Both the position numbers and the translations under genes were made by a program. A stretch of 25,072 nt of DNA from an uncultured Dysgonomonas sp. (GTDB taxonomy: Bacteria > Bacteroidota > Bacteroidia > Bacteroidales > Dysgonomonadaceae): NCBI GenBank assembly GCA_937995835.1, contig CALKIV010000042.1, forward strand, positions 1 through 25,072, read 5' to 3'. The notes beneath the pieces are model-generated. The model saw nothing but the letters and a program-made list of their open reading frames with translations. It was not told the origin of the DNA and did not search any database. Numbering within the stretch: the first letter of the stretch is position 1; each line of letters opens with the position of its first letter. Of the stretch, positions 1 through 7,799 are shown one piece after another.

Positions 1-388
1 GCCAATGCCAGTGTTTGCGGTCGTTGCGAAATGTGTTTTTGAAATATTCATAATTTGCAAAACCAAAAGCTACGTGATTTTTTGCATATTCCACATACTT
101 TGGTTCGTTGAGATATTGACCCAGGCGAATCATACTCATCCCCAATACGCCATTGGAGTAGTGCCACTCCATCAATGGACTTTTAAATTTCACATCTTCG
201 CCCTTAGGGATATCCTTTGTGCTGTTGTATGTTTCTTTGGTTTTTACTCCTACAAATTGAGTAACAGGTTGTTTAAGAATATTATCAGCGACTGCCCTTA
301 TTGCTTGTTCGTCTGTGCGTTGAGCAAAGGCAGAACTAGATGTAAAAAGCAATAAAAGAGCAATTGGAATATAGATTAATCGTTTCAT
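1..388 (-). CDS. GH88/GH105-type unsaturated glycuronyl hydrolase, partial (C-terminus beyond left edge)
   Basis: An open frame starts with ATG at 388-386 and runs without a stop to the window edge, giving about 129 visible residues. Residues 1-23 are a signal peptide (basic start, hydrophobic core, AFA before Gln), so the product is exported. The mature part contains WHYSNGVLGMSMIRLGQY followed by alternating helices typical of the alpha/alpha six-hairpin fold of GH88/GH105. These enzymes hydrolyse the 4,5-unsaturated uronic acid left at the non-reducing end by polysaccharide lyases. The catalytic region is outside the window, so the family is judged from the N-terminal fold motifs and context. 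It is the last visible gene of the minus-strand operon, 36 nt after the CE12 gene. The other GH105 domain in this operon is clearly different in sequence, so the two may act on different oligosaccharides. GH88 rather than GH105 is possible. Confidence 0.75.
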   Translation of the reverse strand, partial: MKRLIYIPIALLLLFTSSSAFAQRTDEQAIRAVADNILKQPVTQFVGVKTKETYNSTKDIPKGEDVKFKSPLMEWHYSNGVLGMSMIRLGQYLNEPKYVEYAKNHVAFGFANYEYFKNTFRNDRKHWHW

Positions 389-424
389 TTTCAATAAAAA
401 ATAAAGAGTTATATAATTAAACAT

Positions 425-1696
425 TTAGTTCCCGTCAGGTTTAACCAAATCAAAAAATGGAGTTTCGGGAATATTTACTGTTTCAATAGGATCAGGATGA
501 GCCGGGTCGAAGCTTTTAAAATCTGCATTGATGTGATTTTTAAGCTCCAAGTTACTCTCTAAGATCCCTTGTACTATACATTTAGCCAATTCATATCCAC
601 CATACGAGTTGAAGTGGGTATTGTCGGCCAAATCAGTTTCTTGATTAGGGAAAGTGCCAGCAGGATAATGTACAAATGCTTTTTTAGACTCTTCGTCTCC
701 CCATGCCTCGTATAGTGATTGGCTCATATTGTTGAGGTCTATCAGAGCAATGTTTTCTTCCTTGGCCAATTGTCTAACAGCATCAGGGTAGTCTCCATGC
801 GTGTTGATAATTTTTCCTTTGTCATCGAAACGACGACGATGCATGGATGTAACAAGAATAGGGATTCCTCCTTTTTCTTTCACCTTGTCAGCCATCAGCT
901 TCAAACCACTCTTGTAGCTAGTATAAGGACCTTTGCCTTCGCCTTTTTCTTTTTGGTCGTTATGCCCAAACTCGATGATGAGATAATCACCAGCTTTCAT
1001 TTTAGTTAAAAGTTTTTCTAAACGCTTAGACGACATGAAAGAACTGGCTGCTAGGCCCGATTCGGCATAGTTGGCAATGGCAACTGTGGAATTGAAAAAA
1101 CGCGGAAACATTTGTCCCCAACCACACCAAGGCTCGTGAGTTTGATCCACCACAGTAGAGTTTCCTGCTAAGAAAACAGTCGGGATCTGATCTGCTTTTT
1201 CTATGATAATATTTCTAACAGAAGGGTTTTGCCCATTAAACTCCAGGGTCAGCTTATCGTCCCATATTAGTTTTCCATGTTCTCTTTCTTTGATTCTAAC
1301 ATTGGTGGAGTCGTTTATCTTTATGTTGCGAATGTTTACAGCAAAAGAAAGCGTTTTGGACTCTCCCTTGGCTGTGTGAATGTTCTCAAGCATGAGCCTT
1401 CTGGTCTCAGATTTTACTGTTGTAGTGCTTTCAGCATCATCACTCCCGAGAGTTAGCGTAACCAAATAGTTGCCCTCTTCCACGTCCGTGGAGAAGAAAA
1501 ATGCATCGTCTGAGGGTGTTGTCTGCAAATCGTATCCATAGGCATTGCCTTCACCATAAATAGTTTTTTCGGTGATCTTGGTAAAGCCTTCAGCATCTCC
1601 AGAAAAACTGAATTTTAAAGACTGATCTGTTGGCTCTTTTGCACAAAAAGTAAGCAAAAGACATAAAGAGGAAATAGAAAATATTTTAAGATTCAT
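425..1696 (-). CDS. Rhamnogalacturonan acetylesterase, SGNH/CE12, two-domain lipoprotein
   Basis: This is a 423-residue SGNH hydrolase likely to remove acetyl esters from galacturonate in the RG-I backbone. The N-terminus is hydrophobic and ends in LLTFC, a loose lipobox with candidate lipid Cys18. Residues about 25-165 form a beta-rich domain resembling the carbohydrate-binding sandwich found in front of many Bacteroidota CE12 enzymes. The SGNH domain starts near 172. Block I reads AGNSTVVDQ with nucleophile Ser180. The Gly block lies near 214, GHND at 244-247, and DNTH at 358-361 supplies the catalytic Asp and His. Block I has Asn where the usual motif has Asp (GNS for GDS), but the nucleophile and the rest of the triad are present, so activity is expected. 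It lies 12 nt downstream of the rhamnose mutarotase gene and 36 nt upstream of the partial GH105-type gene, all in one operon. Family assignment is firm; exact ester specificity is inferred from context. Confidence 0.88.
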   Translation of the reverse strand: MNLKIFSISSLCLLLTFCAKEPTDQSLKFSFSGDAEGFTKITEKTIYGEGNAYGYDLQTTPSDDAFFFSTDVEEGNYLVTLTLGSDDAESTTTVKSETRRLMLENIHTAKGESKTLSFAVNIRNIKINDSTNVRIKEREHGKLIWDDKLTLEFNGQNPSVRNIIIEKADQIPTVFLAGNSTVVDQTHEPWCGWGQMFPRFFNSTVAIANYAESGLAASSFMSSKRLEKLLTKMKAGDYLIIEFGHNDQKEKGEGKGPYTSYKSGLKLMADKVKEKGGIPILVTSMHRRRFDDKGKIINTHGDYPDAVRQLAKEENIALIDLNNMSQSLYEAWGDEESKKAFVHYPAGTFPNQETDLADNTHFNSYGGYELAKCIVQGILESNLELKNHINADFKSFDPAHPDPIETVNIPETPFFDLVKPDGN

Positions 1697-1708
1697 AATT
1701 TGTAATTT

Positions 1709-2023
1709 TTAGTCCATATAAAAAACTTCTTCCAAAGGGATAGAAATGGGTGAATTGTCGGGATTTGTTTCCATGATGTCAGCCATATATTTCCACCAAC
1801 GTTGAACGATGATGTTGCTTCCCATATCTTGCGAAGATCCGTCTCCAGAGTTCCATTGATAGGCATAGAGCACATTGGTTTCTTTGTCCCAAAAAATTGA
1901 ATATTTGGCCACTCCTTCCTGTTTCAGTAATTCTTTGAGCTCAGGCCATATCTCATTATGTCTTTTTTGATATTCTATTTCTTTGCCTGGTTTCAAAAAC
2001 ATTTTAAAAGCTTCTCGTTTCAT
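1709..2023 (-). CDS. rhaM: L-rhamnose mutarotase
   Basis: This 104-residue cytoplasmic protein without a signal peptide interconverts the alpha and beta anomers of L-rhamnose, feeding rhamnose isomerase. It has the same length as Escherichia coli RhaM (YiiL), and the diagnostic residues fall at the same numbers: Tyr18, His22, Tyr41 and the Trp76-Trp77 pair. The family signatures RHNEIWPEL and MADIMETNPDNSP, and the ending EEVFYMD, are also present. It lies 20 nt after the GH105-CE12 gene and 12 nt before a CE12 gene. It is the only predicted cytoplasmic enzyme in an operon of exported pectin enzymes. That placement links the operon to release of free rhamnose, consistent with the GH106 rhamnosidase in the plus-strand operon. 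Rhamnose isomerase, kinase and aldolase genes are not in the window. Confidence 0.96.
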   Translation of the reverse strand: MKREAFKMFLKPGKEIEYQKRHNEIWPELKELLKQEGVAKYSIFWDKETNVLYAYQWNSGDGSSQDMGSNIIVQRWWKYMADIMETNPDNSPISIPLEEVFYMD

Positions 2024-2043
2024 GGTATTATCTTTTAATCGGT

Positions 2044-4191
2044 TTATTTTTTGATGAATTTTTTGAGGGAATTATCAGAAGCCGAAATACCTTCGACCAC
2101 GGTTTCAGCATTGATTACAGCCCCCTCTTTGGTTGTATGTACTGAATCCTTAAAGAGGTTACGTCCCTTTGTCTCTCCCATTTGGTTTAGTTTATCGGCT
2201 ATCAATCCATTTAGGTCAATAAAGGTTACACCTTCTTGCTCAGCTACTTCTCTTGCCCACTTGGTATAGGTCTCGGTCATGCGATTGGCTTTTCCGTCTG
2301 TCCACCTATTGCCCGGAGTGGGAGAGAGTACAATCGGAATAGCCCCTTTGGCCTTCGCTTGGCGAATGTAGATTCTCATATAATGTCCATAGGTGAAAAC
2401 CTCTTCTGGCCCCCCGTGACGCTCCATGATCACCGTTTCAGATTCGTTTCCGGTACCTCTTAGCGATGCTCTGGCACGACCGGTGTTGAGAGGTCCTCCA
2501 TCGTTATGTCCAAATTGCATCAGCACATAATCACCCGCTTTGATACCTTGCAGCACTTTGTGCCAAAGATTTTCGGTGTAGAACGTGCGACTGCTTCTTC
2601 CCCCGAGTGCATGGTTCTCAACGCTTATTTTAGAAGTGTCGAAAAGCGGACTAAACCAATCGCCCCAACCCCATTGTCCGTTGCTTCCATCGCCTCTGCC
2701 ATTTTTCACCGTAGAGTCTCCTATTAAAAAAACGACAGGTGAGTTGTTGGTGATCCTAGTTGTGCCCGATACAATGTCTTGTGGGCGACTGGAATCGCTA
2801 ATGCTGAATATTGGTGCAGGAGTAGTTTGCTCGGTGGTATAGAATTGTACTGCGCTGTCATTCATCTTAGGGTGTTGGTTGTTGATCAAGTTAATCATTT
2901 CTGCTCCAGCCAATAATACAGGGCCATAGCTATGTGCGGCATGCACATTGATGGGTCTGTAATAGTAGAATGCAGGATCGAAAGCCATACCTGTGCCCAC
3001 ACATGTACCTTCTACCTCTCCTTGTTGATTGATCTTTGAGGTTACAGCATGCCAACCAAGATTGGCAACCGGGCCATAGGCAATAGGGTCGATCCATCCA
3101 TTGTTGATGGCTCTGGCTATACAATAGGTAAAGATAGCTGTGGCAGATGTTTCGTAGTACGAGTCGTTGCGATCAATGAGTTGATGCCAAAAACCATCGC
3201 CCGATTGATAAGAGGCTATCCCTTTGATATGCTTTTTCAACTGTTCTAAGATACTGTCTCTGTCAGGATGGTTTTTAGGTAATACGTCTAAAACTTCTGT
3301 CATTGTTAATATTGCCCATCCATTCGCACGTCCCCAGTGAAATGCTGGATGCTGATCCATCGATTCCACCCATCCGTGCATGTATAATCCTTTTTCGGGA
3401 ACGAACATGCGCTCAGTGAATTGCTTGATTTGCTTTGTGGCCTCGTTGAAATATTTATTTTCTCTAGTCAATTTTCCCATTTGCACAATGGCAGGTAGAC
3501 TCATATACATATCATCGAGCCATAGTGTATTGTGCTGAGGTCTGTTTCTTGCAAAAGTGCCATCAGAGAGACGATACTCTTTATACATGATGTAGTTCAT
3601 GTAATTGTCAATCATGGCTTGCAGAGGAAAATCGGGATTGTCGTGTTGCAGTTTTATCATTGCCGCGCAGACTGCTCCGGCATCGTCTAACGCATGAGGT
3701 GTGAGGATCTGCTGCATCTGAGAATCAATGACTCCATAGTCTAGCATTGTACGCTTGAAGTGAGGAGCAACCTCTGATAAAAATTTAAAACGATCGGATG
3801 TGTATTTATAATAAGCACTATCGCCTGTGGCTTGTGCAACAGCTAGGGCTCCCGAGTAGGTAACTCCCCATTCGTAACTAGCCAAACGATAGGCTCCTCG
3901 TTCTAGTTGAGAGTTTTGATCTATTTTAGTATAGTCAGTAATCTCCTTGTGACTATTCTTATCCACCACTTTGGCAGGAGTCGTTTTTTCCAAATAGCTT
4001 AGCACTCTGTCTAACGATTGTTTTATTTCCTTTTCAGATAAGACACCATAAGGCGTTTTGTAGTCAGGAACTAAAAGATGCAAGGGAGTGTTTGAATCGT
4101 TTACGACTTCTCCTTTCTTCTGTGCTGTAAGATTGAAACAGATCACAAAGAGAAGAAGAACGCTTGCGATAATTTTCTTATTAAAAATCAT
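2044..4191 (-). CDS. Two-domain GH105 unsaturated rhamnogalacturonyl hydrolase - CE12 acetylesterase fusion
   Basis: A 715-residue exported protein with a signal peptide (residues 1-23, ending LTA before Gln) and two catalytic domains. Residues about 48-435 are an alpha/alpha-barrel GH105 domain with NTLWLDDMYMS (Asp226/Asp227) and HWGRANGW (285-292), both typical of YteR-like unsaturated rhamnogalacturonyl hydrolases. A linker of roughly 45 residues follows. Residues about 485-715 are a CE12 SGNH domain: GDSTV with nucleophile Ser493, GGRSSRTF near 530-537, GHND at 561-564 and DSVH at 682-685 (Asp and His of the triad). The CE12 half keeps the Gly/Arg-rich loop after NDGG found in rhamnogalacturonan acetylesterases. 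One protein could therefore deacetylate RG-I fragments and remove the unsaturated galacturonate end. Both active sites look intact, and the frame is continuous with no sign of an artificial join. It lies 21 nt after the PL22 gene and 20 nt before rhaM. Confidence 0.9.
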   Translation of the reverse strand: MIFNKKIIASVLLLFVICFNLTAQKKGEVVNDSNTPLHLLVPDYKTPYGVLSEKEIKQSLDRVLSYLEKTTPAKVVDKNSHKEITDYTKIDQNSQLERGAYRLASYEWGVTYSGALAVAQATGDSAYYKYTSDRFKFLSEVAPHFKRTMLDYGVIDSQMQQILTPHALDDAGAVCAAMIKLQHDNPDFPLQAMIDNYMNYIMYKEYRLSDGTFARNRPQHNTLWLDDMYMSLPAIVQMGKLTRENKYFNEATKQIKQFTERMFVPEKGLYMHGWVESMDQHPAFHWGRANGWAILTMTEVLDVLPKNHPDRDSILEQLKKHIKGIASYQSGDGFWHQLIDRNDSYYETSATAIFTYCIARAINNGWIDPIAYGPVANLGWHAVTSKINQQGEVEGTCVGTGMAFDPAFYYYRPINVHAAHSYGPVLLAGAEMINLINNQHPKMNDSAVQFYTTEQTTPAPIFSISDSSRPQDIVSGTTRITNNSPVVFLIGDSTVKNGRGDGSNGQWGWGDWFSPLFDTSKISVENHALGGRSSRTFYTENLWHKVLQGIKAGDYVLMQFGHNDGGPLNTGRARASLRGTGNESETVIMERHGGPEEVFTYGHYMRIYIRQAKAKGAIPIVLSPTPGNRWTDGKANRMTETYTKWAREVAEQEGVTFIDLNGLIADKLNQMGETKGRNLFKDSVHTTKEGAVINAETVVEGISASDNSLKKFIKK

Positions 4192-4212
4192 GATACTATA
4201 TTATTGAGCTTA

Positions 4213-5442
4213 TTAATATTTTAAATATTCAGGAATATTGATAATCATCAAATCAAGGTGTTTGCCATCAGTCACATATCCTGACTGAATAAGTATGCGA
4301 CTATTATCGGGGCTAAAAGTGGGATGAGTGTGGTCAGGTTTCATCACATGGTTGGCCGTTAGCAGAGTCTTCTCTCCTGTTTGGCAGTTGATGAGGTAAA
4401 TTTCTCCTTCAAAATTATCTGATGCTGCCCATTTGCCATCCGATGACCCGTTGCAATGCCAAAAACCGGAACCATAATCTAGCTGTCCCAAGACATCCAC
4501 TTGTTCTGTGCGAACATTGATTTTAAAAAGCCCTGTCGCTTGTTTTCTTAGTCGATCAAGGTGTCCCATAACATTGAAGTATACATGATCTTTGTCTACC
4601 CATGCTTCGTGGGTCACCCAGTCTGTTGGCAACTCTTCGAAGAGAGGTCTATTGTCTGATCCATCGGCTGAGGTGATCCACATGCGCTGTGGGGCATCAC
4701 CTCCGGTTTCTTGGCAGTATAGAATCTCTCCGGATAGAAAAGGATTTGCTTGAACATGTCCCATGGTAAAGGGAACATCTACCACCGTAGATATTTTACC
4801 AGTGGTCAGATCAATGGCTCTGATGCCTGATGGAACTTGAGCAATGCGATACCCCTCAGGATTATCTACTTTCTTAGGCTCTTGATCCAAGAGCTTTACT
4901 CCTACATAGGCTGTTTTTTCATTAGCATCGAGGGTGAAACCTCCTGATTCTCTTAAGTTTTTAGGTAAAGTGGCAATATATCTTTCATATGCACTTTTAG
5001 ACTTCACTTGTTTGCGTTCGCTGTCGGCAAAGAGAGAATCGAGGTTGAGCTCGATTAGTTTCTTATCCTCTTTTTCCATTCGGAAATAGTATAGCTTATT
5101 GGATAACCTTGCCACATTCAAACTGCCTGTGCCAGTGCCTTCTCCATCAGTAAGTTGGATAATCTCGCCTGTTTGCTCCGATACGGCATAGGCTTGTCCT
5201 TTCTTATCAGAGGACCTGTCTGATGATCTGAAAATTACATATTTTCCGTCAGCAGTCCATTGAGGATGCGTTTGATAAAGCTTGGCATCACTGGTTTCAG
5301 GTGAAGTCAAAACAGTGATAGGCACACCGGTGGTTTTGTCTATCACTGTATATTTTTCAGAAGGGAAACGCTTGCCTATGTCACTAGAGTAGAGATGGCA
5401 GCTGATTGTTAGGCATAAAAGTATATACAGGCTTTTCATCAT
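4213..5442 (-). CDS. Oligogalacturonate lyase family protein (PL22), exported
   Basis: A 409-residue protein with a hydrophobic N-terminus (residues 1-20) that looks like a signal peptide; this is unusual because classical Ogl enzymes are cytoplasmic. The body shows repeated beta-propeller strand motifs such as HPQWTADGKYVIFRSSD and HPTFSPDNSRILIQS. Several Ogl landmarks are recognisable: MGHVQANPF with His229 (position of the catalytic base), THEAW with His278, WHC with His329, and HTHP with His371/His373 near the C-terminus (manganese ligands in the family). At the place where characterised enzymes have a metal-binding Gln, three residues before the first His, I read Lys368. PL22 cleaves short oligogalacturonides by beta-elimination; here an RG-derived substrate is possible. 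The start overlaps the PL11 stop as ATGA; a second Met codon follows at once (5439). Coupled translation with PL11 is likely. Confidence 0.82.
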   Translation of the reverse strand: MMKSLYILLCLTISCHLYSSDIGKRFPSEKYTVIDKTTGVPITVLTSPETSDAKLYQTHPQWTADGKYVIFRSSDRSSDKKGQAYAVSEQTGEIIQLTDGEGTGTGSLNVARLSNKLYYFRMEKEDKKLIELNLDSLFADSERKQVKSKSAYERYIATLPKNLRESGGFTLDANEKTAYVGVKLLDQEPKKVDNPEGYRIAQVPSGIRAIDLTTGKISTVVDVPFTMGHVQANPFLSGEILYCQETGGDAPQRMWITSADGSDNRPLFEELPTDWVTHEAWVDKDHVYFNVMGHLDRLRKQATGLFKINVRTEQVDVLGQLDYGSGFWHCNGSSDGKWAASDNFEGEIYLINCQTGEKTLLTANHVMKPDHTHPTFSPDNSRILIQSGYVTDGKHLDLMIINIPEYLKY

Positions 5443-7517
5443 TGTTTTGCATTTAATGTCACGTAAGTATAATCCTTAAACTCTTGTCCTCTGAAGGTGA
5501 CTGTCAGCTCTACTTTTGTTCTTACCCCTTCAGGGATATCCCTGGTCGTGATCTTTCTGCTTCTTTCATTTCCTCCAACCGACCAGTGGTAGGAATCGTA
5601 ATTCATGCCCGCATCAAGTGTGATTGCAGAATCGGAGGTAGTATACTCCTTCTGAGTAAAACATTTTCCTAAGTCGGCTCCAAAATAAAATCCGGGCTGA
5701 GTTGGTTGGTTGTATGCTACATTCTGAGTGGCTATACTGATTCTGTATACAGGATCTTCAAGGAAGGTATGAAACTTGTACTCAGTAGGGATCGTCGATA
5801 CATATAATCTAAGATTTTTATTGTCAGCTGTGCGAAGCAAAACTTCCTCTCGCCAATCGCCCAAAATATCTCCTTGCAAAGAAGGGTTCGCCTTTGTTCC
5901 ATTGTTCGACACAGCTCCCTCTGCTCTCAGTAGAACTTCTCTGTTGCCTGTTTCATAATTATATTTGGTGATTTCATTTCCATTTTGTAACTCACGTAAT
6001 AGATCGCCATCCCACCAACACGCCATATTTGTTGAAACTCCTTTGGTGGAAGGGTTGATACATTCACCTTTTACATTATATATGCCATTGGAGAAAGTAG
6101 ACCACATTTCCACTCCCGGATGATTGGGGTCTATGTCTGCAGCCATGCATCTGCCTACATCTTCCGAAGCTTTTATTTGGAATAAAATCTCGCCCGTGGC
6201 AGCATCCCTGAACGTAGAGCCATCTCGTTTGTTTTCATGGCAATCCCACACTTGCATACCTTTCCGTGTTGGGTCAAAGACCGTCATATGCATGGCATCA
6301 CCATGTCCTAGCCCTGTATTATATAGCCCTTTGCCATCATGATCGATAGCACATGAGCCATATATGATTTCATCGAAACCATCGCCATCCACATCGCCTA
6401 CACGTAAATTATGATTGCCCTGACCTCTATATCCTTCATTTCCTGGCGTGTTAGAGTCGAAAGTCCAGCGTTCGGTCAGCTTGCCGTTTTTCCAATCATA
6501 GGCTACGAGTACTGTACGAGTATAATATCCTCTACACATCACCACACTTGGGTTCACTCCATCTAGATAAGCAATGCATGCCAAATGTCTGTCTACCCGA
6601 TTCCCTTTACTATCTCCCCATGCAGATACGTCACCTCTGGCAGGTTTATAATCAATGGTTTGCAGTGCTTCGCCAGTGCGTCCATTAAAGACAGTTAGAA
6701 ATTCAGCACCCTCAATAATATATCCATTGCTGTTTCTGTAGTCTGCAGTGGCAGAACCTATCAATTTCCCCTTTCCATCGACAGTTCCATCTGCCGTTTT
6801 CATAACAACTTCAGCACAACCATTGTTGTCCAAATCATATACCATGAACTGTGTATAGTGAGCACCAGCTCTGATGTTTCGTCCTAAATCTATTCTCCAC
6901 AGCTTTGTGCCATTCAATTTATAACAATCGATATAGACATTGCCTGCATAGCCCGAGTGTGCATTGTCTTTAGCATTAGAAGGGCTCCACTTTAATATTA
7001 TTTCATATTCTCCATCGCCATCCACATCACCGATGCTGGCATCATTGGGCGAATAGCTATATGTTTTTCCATCAGGAGTAATTCCATCAGCAGGAATATC
7101 CAGTGGGATGTTGATGTAACCAATAGGAGCATCTTTGGGAAGAATGAACGGTTGGTTAGGTGTGTTGTCCTTTATCTCTTTTCCTTTAATGATGGGTTTC
7201 ACTTCGTAGGTGAGAGGTGTATTGCTGATCTTGCTATCTTCATAAAAAGTAGCTTGTTTGATGGGGGCTTGATTTATCTTTTCTCCATTTCTATATAGGT
7301 TAAAAGCGATATCAAGAGGATCTGAGGATAGATATCTCCAAGTTATAATGTTCGTCCCTTGGTCTTTCTTTACAGCAACTAGTCCACGGCCTAATTTTTC
7401 TCGTTTCAGTTTAGCGTAATTGTAATTGGGTTGCGAATAACAGACGTTAGTCATGCTATAGCAGAACAATAGTATGATTGCTGCTATTGTTTTGGTGATT
7501 GGTTTTACTTTTTTCAT
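5439..7517 (-). CDS. Rhamnogalacturonan lyase, PL11
   Basis: A 692-residue secreted endo- or exo-lyase that cleaves the rhamnose-galacturonate bond of the RG-I backbone by beta-elimination. The signal peptide spans about residues 1-28 (CYS before Gln). An N-terminal beta domain (NYAKLKREKLGRGLVAV onward, residues 33-130) is followed by a calcium-rich beta-propeller. Calcium-type loops DVDGDG (164-169), DLDNNG (228-233), DVDGDG (375-380), DIDPNHPG (461-468) and the GDILGDWREE motif (549-558) mark PL11. The core ends near residue 620. A further ~60 residues (DAGMNYDSYHWSVGG onward) resemble an Ig-like add-on domain common at the ends of Bacteroidota secreted enzymes. It is the first gene of the minus-strand operon and faces the HTCS gene across the 315-nt control region. 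Start ATG at 7517 gives a complete signal peptide. Endo versus exo mode cannot be told from sequence alone. Confidence 0.95.
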   Translation of the reverse strand: MKKVKPITKTIAAIILLFCYSMTNVCYSQPNYNYAKLKREKLGRGLVAVKKDQGTNIITWRYLSSDPLDIAFNLYRNGEKINQAPIKQATFYEDSKISNTPLTYEVKPIIKGKEIKDNTPNQPFILPKDAPIGYINIPLDIPADGITPDGKTYSYSPNDASIGDVDGDGEYEIILKWSPSNAKDNAHSGYAGNVYIDCYKLNGTKLWRIDLGRNIRAGAHYTQFMVYDLDNNGCAEVVMKTADGTVDGKGKLIGSATADYRNSNGYIIEGAEFLTVFNGRTGEALQTIDYKPARGDVSAWGDSKGNRVDRHLACIAYLDGVNPSVVMCRGYYTRTVLVAYDWKNGKLTERWTFDSNTPGNEGYRGQGNHNLRVGDVDGDGFDEIIYGSCAIDHDGKGLYNTGLGHGDAMHMTVFDPTRKGMQVWDCHENKRDGSTFRDAATGEILFQIKASEDVGRCMAADIDPNHPGVEMWSTFSNGIYNVKGECINPSTKGVSTNMACWWDGDLLRELQNGNEITKYNYETGNREVLLRAEGAVSNNGTKANPSLQGDILGDWREEVLLRTADNKNLRLYVSTIPTEYKFHTFLEDPVYRISIATQNVAYNQPTQPGFYFGADLGKCFTQKEYTTSDSAITLDAGMNYDSYHWSVGGNERSRKITTRDIPEGVRTKVELTVTFRGQEFKDYTYVTLNAKQ

Positions 7518-7559
7518 GGCTTAAGGTAAGGTGGTTTTTTCATAGTTGAAATACTATGT

Positions 7560-7586
7560 TTTGTTCGTAAACAAATTTACTTGAAC
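7560..7586. repeat. Overlapping inverted repeats at the PL11 promoter
   Basis: Two nested dyads overlap the candidate -7 box. TTTGTT (7560-7565) and AACAAA (7570-7575) flank CGTA. GTAAA (7567-7571) and TTTAC (7576-7580) flank CAAA, and are themselves flanked by GTTC (7563-7566) and GAAC (7583-7586). Such dyads could be an operator, or a hairpin in a leader RNA. No function is shown by sequence alone. Confidence 0.4.
7572..7579 (-). promoter_or_regulatory. Candidate -7 box of the PL11 operon promoter
   Basis: The minus strand reads TAAATTTG, an exact match to the Bacteroidota -7 consensus TAnnTTTG, about 55 nt before the PL11 start codon. No clear -33 TTTG box lies at the expected distance, which would fit an activator-dependent promoter. 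A single 8-mer in AT-rich DNA can match by chance. Confidence 0.45.
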
Positions 7587-7777
7587 ATGTTTTATTAAAA
7601 ATGTATTATCGTTCAAAAGGATAAAGATTTTCATAGAACAGGAAAAAGGTAGTCGGATTAACGAAGGAGTTTTTAGTGTATTTGAATGCTGTCTGCAGTC
7701 TTTGGGGCGATGATATGGTATAGATGAGGCGAAAAGATGTAATTTTGTTCATATTCATTGAATAATTGACTAAAGCA

Positions 7778-7799
7778 TGTAATTCTATATTGTAATTCT
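7778..7799 (+). repeat. Tandem TGTAATTCT direct repeats before the HTCS promoter box
   Basis: TGTAATTCT occurs at 7778-7786 and 7791-7799, a period of 13 bp, with a near copy TGTAATTTT at 7738-7746. The last copy abuts the candidate TACTTTTG box. Direct repeats placed this way could be binding half-sites for an AraC-type regulator, for example the HTCS on its own promoter. Chance is possible in AT-rich sequence. Confidence 0.4.

Noticed and set aside
5..355. Open reading frame of 116 codons on the plus strand at the left edge
   Set aside because: It lies antisense to a frame with a signal peptide and GH88/GH105 motifs that starts at 388 and fits the minus-strand operon; its own translation is Cys/Phe-rich and shows no family features.
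1693..1875. Minus-strand frame of 60 codons overlapping rhaM
   Set aside because: It lies in a different frame inside a complete RhaM with all key residues and has no features of its own.
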